This document shows, one piece after another, positions 11,220 through 23,000 of a DNA stretch of 64,000 nucleotides (its first letter is position 1; each line of letters begins with the position of its first letter). Under the pieces are notes generated by a model. It did no database searches. It had not been told where the DNA came from and worked only from the letters and a program-made list of their open reading frames with translations. The stretch lies in contig OX243820.1 in NCBI GenBank assembly GCA_945859605.1, positions 25,765,577 through 25,829,576 of the forward strand, in the 5' to 3' direction. This DNA comes from Lumbricus rubellus (lineage: Eukaryota; Annelida; Clitellata; Crassiclitellata; Lumbricidae). The position numbers were made by a program, and so were the translations under genes.

Positions 11220-11635
11220 AACCGTCCATCCATCCATCCATACATACATACATTCGTCCATCCGTCCATCCATCCATCCATCCATACATACATACATCCG
11301 TCCATCCGTCCATCCATACATACATACATCCGTCTGTCCGTAGGCCTACATCCATCCATCCGTCCGTCCGTCCGTCCATGCATCCATCCATCCATCTATA
11401 CATACATACATCCGTCCATCCGTCCATCCATCCATCCATCCATACATACATACATACATCCGTCCATCCGTCTGTCCATAGGCCTACATCCATCCATCCA
11501 TCCATCCATCCATCCATTCGTTTATCCATCTTATTTTTTCTCTTCCTACTTTCCCTCTTTTCTTGTGTCTGTATCTGTATGTCTGTGTATCCGTGCGTCT
11601 GTCTGTGAGTCTGTCTGTCTGTCTGTCTGTCATTG
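11220..11635 (+). repeat. Interrupted (CATC)n/(CATA)n/(CGTC)n array, ending in (CTGT)n
   Basis: Tetranucleotide units CATC, CATA and CGTC alternate for about 300 bases and are interrupted twice by TAGGCCTACATCCATCC (at about 11340 and 11481). The two interruptions share their surroundings, so part of the array was duplicated as a block of about 140 bases. A CTGT run follows at about 11598-11630. Confidence 0.92.
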
Positions 11636-13780
11636 CAAATGAAGCTGTTGTCGGTGTTCATAGGAAGTCAGAGCCGCTAATTAACACAGGTGTACATTGG
11701 CCGAGACGATGACGACGACGACGACATGGCACAAGACAAGCGAACGGCTGGTGCAATGGATGGATGGATGGATGGACAAACGGACGAAAGCATCGGCGAC
11801 CAGTACCAGCATCAGTAGCAGTAGCAGCATCAGTACCAGCATCAGTAGCAGTAGCAGCAGCAGCCCAAGGCATTGGCGCCTCAGCATTATGTCTCCAATT
11901 TCTGAATAAATATATCAGAGGCACGAAGGAAGAAGAGAAAGCTGCAGCCTGTGGCGACCTAAGAATAGGTATGGTGGCGACGCCATGCGATGGCTTCGAG
12001 AAGCATAGGCAGTAGAGGCAGCGGCGAACACAAGATGTCGCTATTATCATCCATCAAACACACGTCAAACGCATTCCACTCTACACTGCTGCACCATCGA
12101 TACTTCCAACACCAGACACACACACATACACACCTCATTATATATATATATATACATCAAACTGTCATTATGTATATATATATATATAACTGTATAATAT
12201 GATAAGTAAACAATTATACCAGTGTGAGAATTGCGGAAAAATAATGGGGGTGGGGGTTGGACTATGACAATTTATTATTGTTATTCGTACAATTACGTTG
12301 ATAGTTAAGTTCTAGTTAAGTTATCTGTATCCTATGAAAACATTCACGAACATTATTTGGAAAAAGGGGGGGTCAGAATATTATAAGCTACTAGCTTTTA
12401 CTGGCTTCCATTGCATTGTACTGTGCTTAGTTGTCATGATTGTGTAACCAGAATTGAACGTGCAATAAACAATAAATGATCCACTTGGAATTGGGGTGTG
12501 AAAAACAGACTTTACTATGAGGCTCTAAGAAAGATTGAAAGGGGGGGGGTTGAAACCCTCAACCCCATGACAATTTTCTCACCCTGAATTACATGAAGGG
12601 TGTGTGGTTAGCTGGAGGCACTGTGAGTAAACATGGTGAGAGTTCAATTCTTTGCTTAAGACATTTAAAATTTACTATCATAACAAAGACAGATCGTGGG
12701 CACATAACAGCTTTATTGTATACTTCAAAAATCCATCTTCTTGACAGCTGAATCTCTTAGAAAAACAACAGTTCAAATATAATTAGTGAAGAGAAATATA
12801 TCTTTATATATAATATACACCGCCTCTAGCTCCAAGTGGCAGCTTTTTTTAATGAACCAGCCATTTTCTGCGTAGGCCAACTGGCCTTACAAAGTCTTGT
12901 GTCACATTATAGCAACACGTTCAAATGACAACTCCCATACTACACGAAAATACTATCTCATGAACAGCATGGCATTTAATACTTAAATCCAATGGCCATA
13001 TCTAAATATTTGCAATATGGCAAATTGGCCATACCATGTTAAGAACAGTGCGACCAAAACAACATAGTAGGCCTATGTTTGGATATATTCAAATATGGCA
13101 GTATTAAGGTAAGAAAAGTCTGGTAACATCAGCAACTATGACTCAACGGCCACACTATGCATATAATATAGCCACACCAATATAAAATATTTTGGAAAAT
13201 ATTTTGGTATGCTAATCTTATATGGTTGTACAATGCATATATTTAATGTGCTTCATTATTCAATTTGAACACAGTTCCTAAACCGACTGATTTTGCAATT
13301 ATCTTCCGGATAAACAAAGCAACAATTTTTTATTATCTCTTGCCAGCATACATATCATCCAGTGTCTTCTTTCGAGGAAATAAGGCAAATGAATTGAACA
13401 AATTCAAAGCATTATGGAAAGCCCCATGGACCACAAGAGGCATATTTTATGCTATTTATGATATACGTTTATAGATTTGGATATATATATATAATTTATA
13501 TATATACATACATATATAATATTATGTTATATCAATAAGCTTTCACAACACTTCAATTCGAGTAACAAAGTAATTTTTTATCAAATTTGTAAATTAACTT
13601 AATTATTTTTTTATTCCTGAAAGGTCCCGGGACGCCATCCAAGAGTCTTTTGTCAATATTTTACGTTGAATCTACAACCTATATTAACAAATTATGCAAT
13701 TTAAAAACATTGACATATTAATGAAATTTTTTGAGAAATCTTTTTTACCCAGTCAAGTGAAATTTCGTCACCACTAGCTG
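11636..13780. other. Intergenic, simple repeats only
   Basis: Contains a CGA/CAG-rich stretch (about 11705-11865), AC and AT microsatellites (about 12116-12190) and otherwise AT-rich DNA. A weak tRNA-like head may be present at about 12600-12660. No gene that I can support. Confidence 0.4.
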
Positions 13781-13789
13781 TAGATAGAC

Positions 13790-13952
13790 CTAAACTGGTT
13801 TAGAATAACCATCACTAACTAAACTGGTTTAGAATAACCATCACTAACTAAACTGGTTTAGTATAACCACCACTAACTAAACTGGTTTAGTATAACCACC
13901 ACTAACTAAACTGGTTTAGTAAGCTTATAACCACCACTAACTAAACTGGGAT
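13790..13952 (+). repeat. Tandem repeat, period about 31 bp, five copies
   Basis: The unit contains CTAAACTGGTTTAG, then ATAACCAYCACTAA. Five head-to-tail copies differ at a few positions (GAATAACCATC against GTATAACCACC), and the fourth carries an extra AAGCTT segment. Confidence 0.9.
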
Positions 13953-14060
13953 AAAAAAATCAATGCATAAATTTATATATGGCGACTGGCTTAGGCTAGC
14001 AGCTTTTTTTAAAATAACGGTAAGCGAGAAAAAGGAGCACTGGGATATCAAAGAAGTCAG

Positions 14061-14073
14061 CACACACACAAAC

Positions 14074-14104
<31 letters not shown>

Positions 14105-14118
14105 AACACACACACACA
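14061..14118 (+). repeat. (CA)n microsatellite with CAAA interruptions
   Basis: About 58 bases of CA dinucleotides broken by regular CAAACA units. Confidence 0.9.
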
Positions 14119-14889
14119 TAATATACACAAAGACACTTATGTAATAATATTTACACATTCAATAAAATACTTAGAAGATATCAAGTGTTCGAATAGTCTA
14201 CGATATCTAATTATGTATACATAAAAATTTTAATGAGGGCACGCTAACAACTGAATGTAGCTATTCTGCCTCCTGGGAACATACTTGAGAAACTATCATA
14301 GCAAAAAGAGACACAATATCTCAACTTATATATATTTATATATATAATTATCATAAATTCGTCAGTTTTTGCACGCTAAATATGGCATAACGTTTGGACA
14401 AACATCGAGAAGACAAAATACAAAAAAGGGTGCAGATGCCGATGAAATCTCAGAGATAACAGAAAAATGTGTTGAAACTCTGGAGAATGAAACCAGTTGA
14501 AACTAGCAATTAATTCACAATACACCAACTAAAGGTGTATATTAAGAGAAATGGTAATCCGGTCAGTATTCCTTGATCACAGGCTACAGTATGGTCTTAA
14601 CTCTCAACTTCGGATAGGGATGCTGTGGATGCGGATGCAAGTGCCAGCAATAATCGCATGTCTTGCTATCTGAGCACTCTTTGCCGACTCTTGAACTTTG
14701 AAATGCATCATTGCTGACTTTAAGATAATTTGGACATGTGCACTGCTATGTGAGACAATGTCACTCTTTCTGTCTCTTTCTGTCTGTCTGTCTCTCTGTA
14801 TATAATATGTATATATATATATATATATTATATGAATAATATATACATGATGATGATATATTTATTCTATTTTTATTTATCTATTTCTC

Positions 14890-15094
14890 GCATTTGCTAC
14901 AGCGCCCCTTCAAGCTCTCTACTCAGAGGCACTTCTGACTACAGTGTGGACAAAGCATCTGAGTTTCACACCACAGCACTAGAGCAATTGCGAGTGAAGG
15001 ACTCAAGGTCCCTACACGATGGCATGAGGTGGATTCGAACCTGGAAACCCTACGGCTCCAAGGCACCGAATCCACCACACACCACCATGCCCAC
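14890..15094 (-). mobile_element. SINE family A, full length
   Basis: Read on the minus strand it begins with a tRNA-like head, GGCATGGTGGTGTGTGGTGG, with an A box and a B box (GGTTCGAATCC), then the shared core and the CTGAGTAGAGAGCTTGAAGGGGCGCT tail. Flanked by AT-rich microsatellites. Any short open frame inside is not a gene. Confidence 0.8.
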
Positions 15095-15096
15095 AA

Positions 15097-15136
<40 letters not shown>

Positions 15137-18065
15137 ATAGGTTCCAATCGGTGGCAGCCAAAGACACCATACCTACATTACTCACCTAACCTTAGACTTT
15201 ATGTATAGAAGCTTTTGCAGGTCTCGACTGGTTTAGCATGACTGGTCAGACAGAAATCTTCACAGATCTTACAAGTCTGACCCTTTTGGATCAAAGCAGC
15301 ATTTCACGGGCAGAAAACTAACAAGGAAAACCTTACAACAACAAATGGACTCGATGAAGGAGAAAATGTACCAATGGAATGTGCATTTGCAACTGCGAGG
15401 TCCAAGACTGGAAGAAGAAGAAGAGATGACAGAATTATGAACTTAACACCATAATTATTTGCAAAGGTTCTCATGAAACACATATAATGCTAAACAGACA
15501 CTCGTTTAACAAATTACACCAAATGAAGTAAACACCAATACCAACACAAGTTCAAATCCAGCAAAACCTTTCACTATACAGCATTCGCGTCTGACATTTC
15601 AATGCAGCAACAACAACATACAACCAGAAACAATCTTTAAAAAAATTAAGGTGAAACAAAAGCAATCGTAATTATTATTATTGTGTCAGGTCAAGTGTGA
15701 GGCTGTGAGCTGTCCATCATACTGGAAGACAAATTATTCTAATCCAACTTCTCTGAAAAATGAAAAAACTAACGCCAAAGTCCTAATGAACTAACGAACT
15801 CTTTCAACAGATGTCAAAGACATTGCTAGTTATTATTATCAAGGTTACACTAAACTTGGTCTGAAAAACACAAACTAAATAACTGCCATTGACGACATTC
15901 TGCTCAAATGCCAAAACACAAAGCTGAGAGAAAAATAGAGACAACACTCAAGTTTCGAAACAGAGAAACATCAAAACGTTCTGAACTTAATAATTCAAAG
16001 TAGAAAAAAATCAACTAACGTAGAAGAACGAATCAAACGCTAATATAATTGTCGATCTGAAATGAAAACGTGAGTATTAATTACATCTTCTGTTACAATC
16101 AGTCTCAGTATCTGCATAATTGTAATCTCCAAGCTTCTAAAGCGACACTTGAAAACACAGCTTGGTTTTCTATCAGCAACATTAATTTTTTTCCTCAGAG
16201 GAAGGAGAGGACTACCAGAGACAGACAACACAAACTGAGATACTTGGAGAAGACTAAAAAAACGCCATTCAAAATATCGAGAATTGTAATGCACTCTATT
16301 CCTTCACATAGATCGCCAAATAAACTACTACCGTAGTCTTTGCAATTACATCACTATCTTACTTCCCACATCAATATGATGACTGCTGCTAAAACCAATC
16401 CCTCCAACAGTACAACATTTTTCCGTCACAGTTCTTCAATCTCCAGTCCTTCCTGGATGGCATTACAGAAAGAGAAATAAGGACCTTAATAGTTAAAGAT
16501 AACCGATAACCTTGTTCTGCAACTGTACAAACTGGAAACTGTAAAAATTGTCAGAACGCACGATGAAATTGCAAAAGAGACACTTAAGGACACAAATCAC
16601 TTCATCCAGCTGCAATGAATAACAAAAAGAAGAACTGGCAGAAGAAAAAAAAACCTTCGTGGTATAGATCGTCGACTGAAATGCACATTGTGATCTGTCA
16701 GTAATGCACCGCTAACTGACACAAGTCCTGAGACACAATAGTAAGATTATAAACAGATTGACAGAAATATAATTGAACGCAGCGACGTTGGCAAAATATT
16801 TACCGGTTGACAAGTAGAAATGTCGTAACTTCTGGAGTAAGTTTTTAGTGAAACGTCCTGGCAGCATATAAGTCCTTTTAATTCTGTCGGTGTTAGTCTG
16901 CAGAGTTTGGCCTGGCAGTAAACGAGAATATATGAATTTTTGACAAGAGGCAAAGTATTAAAGCACTCGACAACTAAGTTACACAGAAGATGACTTACTG
17001 CTATTTATTTCTGCGTAGAATGCTTGCAGAAATTGTTTCATCATCACAAATTCATTCATTCATTATTTTTTTTAATTGTTTCATCATCATAAATGTAACG
17101 ATGATCAGATTCAACTGACTTTAAGAAACAATCTCTGTCTGTCTGTCTGACTGTCTGTCTGTCTCACTCTTTCTCTCTGGCTCTTCTTCTCTGGAGCAAA
17201 CTCAAGAGTAAAAGTCACAATGAAAGCTGTATTGCTGTAGTGTATCACCATAAGTGTCTGATGCTACATGTAACTAATTATGCCTGAACCAATAATTGCT
17301 TTAAGGAACCACACGTGGGTGCAAAATAAACACCAGAAGAAACAAGCTTAGCGAAGATTCGTAATAATCAAGAAGCTTCACAAATTCCACAAGAAAACAA
17401 AACGTTCAGTTACTGGAAAGAAAATGCTAAAGCACAGATCCGACGATTGTGTATCCTGATAGGCAGCAACAATTCTATCATTTCCAATTCAAACCACAAA
17501 CCTAGCCACACACTTCGTCCCCCAACAGATTCTTTCACACATACAAGAACAACACAAACAACCGGTAAATGCAAAAATGTACATGTACTCCACTTTATAT
17601 AGTGACCAAAGTATTGAAATATCAGCGCACTGCCTCAACCATTTTTGAACCAAATGATAAGGCGAGATTCATCAACAATGCTACCTGACATATGGGAGCC
17701 ACACCATTATAAGAGGTCCACATGCATGGAACGAGCCAGCCCAACATTTATTTAAATCTCTGAAATAAGCGAGCATCGAGAAGAGAACTGCGATCCGTAG
17801 GTTCATGCAGTTAAGACGAAGAATGGATGCAACTTATGCTCTAACCAGTGAAGTTCACTGGGTCAGTGCCTACTGAATTCATGAAAGCTATAGAAAGCTT
17901 TGCTTTAGTTGAAACCAGCAACTTAAAGTCATGAAGAGGAATCAGAGTTTGCCGTTTAATTCAATCAAACAGATAAATAAGAATCACAGATCATAATGAA
18001 AGTAAATATTAAATGCAATTGGTCTTATCGCTCTTTCAAAATGCAATGTATACCAGAAATCCAAA
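15095..18065. other. Intergenic or 3' UTR of the kinase gene, nothing recognised
   Basis: AT-rich, with no exon pattern and no long repeat. A CTGT run lies at about 17138-17164. On the minus strand canonical AATAAA signals occur near 17748 and 17004, downstream of the kinase stop codon, so a long 3' UTR is possible but unproven. Confidence 0.35.
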
Positions 18066-18304
18066 TTAGCATGGCCAACAATTGATCTTACCAAATGCAA
18101 TGCGACTCACAGACGCAACGCAAAAAAAAGTTTTAAAAAAGAAGTAAAGTCCCATCCCGTTCCATGAGGAACACAGGGTGGCGCTCATCTCCTTTTCAAT
18201 GGCCTTAAGCCGGCAATGGACGAATCCCAAGGTCCTGGACACGGGACCAGCGTATCGCAGGACTTGCCGTTTACTTCCCAGCTTACGCCGGTACCAAATT
18301 CTCA
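18066..18304 (-). mobile_element. SINE family B, 5'-truncated
   Basis: Closely similar, on the opposite strand, to the body of the element at 52737-53030. Both contain TTTGGTACCGGCGTA-like sequence, GGAAGTAAACGGCAAGTCCT, GTGTCCAGGACCTTGGGATT and GAGATGAGCGCC. The tRNA-like head is missing here. The shared open frame is a repeat artefact. Confidence 0.85.
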
Positions 18305-19944
18305 CAAAACGTAATTATGGCATGGTATACACATGACCAGGAATTTTCCTCAATTGTTTATAAATTATGGCACATCATTATACACAAGGGTAGTTGAACT
18401 TCACAAAAAATTATACACTATCTATCTACAAACCGACAAACATTATGAAGTCCTTATCTGAACTGATCGTTACGTAAAGGTTAATCGAACAAAATGCCAA
18501 CACGATCATGTATAAAGAAGTTCTCATGCTATAATTATCATTTTATGTAAGGCAGGAACCGAGTAATTTCAACTCTGGTAACCGCTCCTCTAGGTAGCTG
18601 AAAGAATTCTTCTGTATACAAAAAATTCACCTGACTCTTATAAATCAGGTCAAATTTGCCTAAGTGTCCACACCGTTATAAATATTGCTAAATTCAAAAT
18701 GACATCGCACAACAACTAGACTCAACTTGAAACAGATAACGTGATGAAATGCACACAAAAGGATATCAATAAAAGCCAATAATAACCAGTCAAATCCACA
18801 GTAGAGCAGCGGCCTCCAAACAAAAAACTGCCAAAATTGTTGCCCTCAGGAATGAGGTGGTGAACCCAAGAATAATTGTAATAACATGAAGTAATTCTTT
18901 GCCAGTATCTTCACGGTGGCAATTTGATGACAAGCCAACAGTCAAAAATAGACAGTAAAATATTTTGTATATATAGCCAGATCTTTCACCAGCGCATCTG
19001 TCCCCATTTACCATGTCTCCATTTCCACCATATACCATGTCTCCATTTCCACCATTTACCATGTCTCCATTTTCACCATAGATGCCATATTCACAATGCA
19101 CCAACAAACTGCAATTATATAGCTCACTCGTTTCTTGGAAAGACGTTTGGCAGAACAGCAATCTTACACAAAAGGAAAACCAACGTCACTGAAACCAACG
19201 AACATCGGCTGCAACAACACGAGACCAGGTTCATCGCAAGAACATTTGGAACATTTCGAAGAAGAAGAAGAACGAGAAAACGTGCGAGAAACTCAAACAC
19301 CGAACGAATATATATCCAACTGAGTATCCATCCAACGCTCTGCGTTTCTCAATCCTTTGAGATGTGCATCGGATCCATCTCAAGTCGTTTGGCACGTGAC
19401 GTCGTAACGCTTGCAGAGGATGACATGAGCTAATCACCTCGCAAGTTCAACCTTGCCCAGATTACTCCACTGTTCATGAAATATTTCAATTTACATCGGA
19501 TGAATTTCAAACATGTGCTTTCCCCTGAAACACACAAAAAGTAACAACTCCGGTATAACAAATGTTGAAACGCATCAAGGCATCCGAACATACAGTAAAT
19601 ATTATTTTTATGCATTATCTAGTGCCACTACCATTGACCAAGCATCAATTGATGGTGTTGAAGTTGAACAAATGCACGTGAGTTACTTGCTCAAGATTCC
19701 CCTACAACAGACATCTTAAATACAGGAGGCTCACACACATGTTACTAGCGATCGTCAGAATAATTATCATAGGGAAACAAGGACAATAAGCCATTGCTCC
19801 TGCCAGAAATAAAAATTGATACGTATTTGATAAAGTTCAATTGTAATGTTATTAGCAAAATAATAGCAACAACAGTTTCCCATAATAATTACTGAATAAC
19901 AATGATTATATGAATGAGAAAGCATCACTGACACTGACAGCTAT
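18305..19944. other. Probable 3' UTR and flank of the kinase gene
   Basis: Lies downstream (minus strand) of the kinase stop codon. It is AT-rich, with a three-copy tandem of CCATGTCTCCATTTCCAC units at 19012-19080. I see no canonical AATAAA on the minus strand in this stretch, so where the transcript ends is unclear. Confidence 0.4.
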
Positions 19945-20037
19945 TCATTGCTTTTTGAAGAATCCGAAGAAAGACAGCTTCTTGGAGGCGTGAGGAGCCA
20001 TCAGCATCGGAACCTGATTTTTGTGCGTGATTGCAAT
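19945..20037 (-). CDS. dgk: DGK exon, C-terminal end with stop codon
   Basis: The acceptor TTTGAGCAG precedes ATTGCAATC. The exon encodes [13 protein letters not shown], matching the family's IKITHKNQAPMLM, then a Lys/Phe-rich end SFFGFFKKQ and TGA. It has 30 codons plus the stop, phase 0 at entry. Vertebrate members continue further with a different tail; here the basic, aromatic end might touch membranes, which is inference. Confidence 0.93.
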   Translation of the reverse strand: MAITHKNQVPMLMAPHASKKLSFFGFFKKQ

Positions 20038-23000
20038 CTGCTCAAATAAAAACAGATCAAACGAGTCTCAATAAAGCTTTGCAAAATGTAAATTAATCTC
20101 AAGTCTTATTGACTGGGAAGCTATGAAAAATTTGAAAGCTTCAACTAACATATTGTTTTGTAATCTATAACAACAATCAAGATCATCAGCACAATCATAA
20201 TTATCATCATCATCATCAAAATCATTGTTACTCCCCCCCCCCCATCAGTTCGCTCTGTCATCCTCTCTATTAGTCTTTCATCCTCTTTCTCTTGCCTCAA
20301 AACCTACATTTTCTCTGGGGGGTTGCACACACTGGGAGCGCCTCTGAAAGGCTCTCGGTGTGAGAAGCACGCTATAAGTGGTCAGTTACAATACAATATA
20401 ACCAATTTCTTCTATATACATGTAGCACATTATGCTGAACGTACTGTGCAAGGTGGCTGCATCCATGGTTCACCATCGATCTGCATTGGAAACCTTCGTC
20501 TTGTTCTGCAATGAGAAAATCAAAAAAAGTTATAATGAAAACATTAATTTTTCATATTATGTCACAATATTTAATAACTCCACAAGACAAAGAGAGGGTA
20601 CAGCTGGACCCGCCTGGCTGGGTTAGCTATGCTGGTTAAACAGCATGCCTTATACCAGGGGTTCTCAATCTTTTTTCGCGCGCGACACACCTAAACTTGC
20701 AACCAAATTTCGCGACACACCATGCCATCGTCGTGTGAATAACACTGAATATCGTTAAAAAAATTTAAAATTTGGCCTAAGCCAGCTTAGCCTAGGCCTA
20801 TATATTTGAAATTTCTACAAATTTTAATGAATGAATGTTTACACTGAATGCTCTCTATTTTCTAATTATTCTAACATTTCAAATTTTACTATTCTAAATT
20901 TTACGATTCTACGTTTTATGACTCTTCATTAATTGTATGTCCTAACCGTTAGGCCTAATGAGATTTTTGCTACTGGATTTTCCTTGGATCATAGTTAGAT
21001 GAGGATCCACAGGCTTTGTGAGTACAATATGTCGCATAGGGCCTACGCCCTACCTACAAATGAGACTAACGAATGAAAATAGCCATATATGAGTTATATG
21101 AGTTTTAGATTTAAAAAATATATAAATTGTCCATAGTCCAAACCACTAGCTCTGATAGCTCAAGGCAAAACAGACATGGGATAAAGGTAGCTGAGCACTA
21201 CCAAAACTAAACGCCCATCAAAACGTCGAATAATTGTAACGGAAACTGAAAAGCCCAGGCCTACAGTAATTTTTTAGTTAAAAAACGGGCCATTGGAACT
21301 TCTAGGTCCATGGACCTTGTGCACCTTCCTTATATTGTAAATGGTCACTAAATACGCAAACAACCTTTTCGTGTCATCACTTTTAGTATCGCAGAATTTT
21401 TTGTTTCTTCGTGATAATATTTCCCCATTATATTCGAAGGTTACAGCATTATGTAAAAAAAATTATCGGTGCGCACGCTACGTCTCATAGGCCTGTAGTT
21501 TATGTCATGTAGGCCTAGACATAAGGAGTGCATGTGAGCTTACAAGGCAAAAATTGTGGCTGCTCCCGATTGAGATCAAATGGAATAGATAAATGAAGTC
21601 CTTCGAATAGCCTGTATTCTCACAGCCTATACGCCTGCCAAACTGCTAAAGTGAACAAATCAGTGTTATCATAATGCAAGATCACGATTGTATGCTGTGA
21701 GATATCCCGACACACCAATTCTTCGCGACACACCAGCGACACACCACTTTTACGCGACACACCTTTGGTCGCTTCGCGACACACTGGTGTGTCGCGACAC
21801 ACCGGTTGAGAACCCCTGCCTTATACACCTCTGTGTGTTATGATGGAGGTTTGCAGACTGTATTACTGATCATGGTTTGTGCATGATATTTGAATCTCGG
21901 GTTAGCATAGTCTGTGCACGGATACCTTAACAGACATGGGAACCATTCAAACAAGCAGTGGCGATAAAGGACATCCAAACAAAAATTCACTAGAAAATTA
22001 ACATGGTCAAAGTCATACACGGTCACTATAGAGACAAATGTTAATGACAACAACCAATAATATGTTGGATTGATTACAAATACAGGAAGCTAACTGAAAA
22101 GGTTCATAATAATGAATAAGAGTATCACTTGATGCAACAGTCTGAGGCAGAGTACTTAGTGTTTAACCCTTTAACGCCGAGCTTATTCGTTTCCCAGTCG
22201 GTTTTAGTACACACTGGTCATTAAAGGGTTTGGAAAATCATGAAAAGGTACGCAAACTGTCCACCGCGTACACTCATTACTCATCTGTATTTGCAAATAA
22301 AAATCAAACAAGGTAGCAAAGTAAAATCACAAGGTTCCTTGCTTGCACTCACCGTATCACAACGTTGGAACACTGTGCCAGTCTCCGGCCAGCCTGAATT
22401 CCGCCTTTAACTTGAGCGACGTGTATAGAGTTCATGAGTCCAACAACCTCGATAAGACGATCGCCAACATCTGATTCAAAACAACAGTTATAGCAGCTGA
22501 ATATCCTGAATTTCAATTCAATAAATTGCAACTTAACCAATATGGGTTACCAAGCATGCCAAGAATAAATCCACTACGACAGAGGTTCTTAACCGGTGTA
22601 TTGCAACACAACGCACAAGTGTGTCGCGAGTCGGGAGGGGGGGGTGTCACGTAAACATGGTGTGCTGTTGGTGTGTCGTAAAAAATTGGTGCGTCATGAA
22701 TTCTCAAGTTCACTTACATACTTACTTTAAAAGTTTAGCACATAAGCGGACAGAGAAATTGAGATTTTGCACCACACTATTTACCCAGAGCAATGTTTAC
22801 CTAGATACTATTTTATTTTACCGCAATCTGCCATGGGGGTGGTCATGGCGTTTACCTAATTACTAAAAAAACTATGGCCCTACACAGTATACAATCACGC
22901 AGAAGAGCACTCCTTTAAGGTTACTACTCAGGAGTGCTCCTAAACCAACCACGGCTGAAAAGGATAGTTTTAAGGATGTGATGAAACGCATCTGAGTAAA

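Larger units (their letters stand above)
20506..22352 (-). other. DGK intron with two DNA-transposon insertions
   Basis: An intron of 1,847 bases, more than half of it the hAT-type element at 20656-21818. It also holds a 66-bp inverted-repeat pair at 22165-22230. The rest is AT-rich with nothing recognised. Confidence 0.8.
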
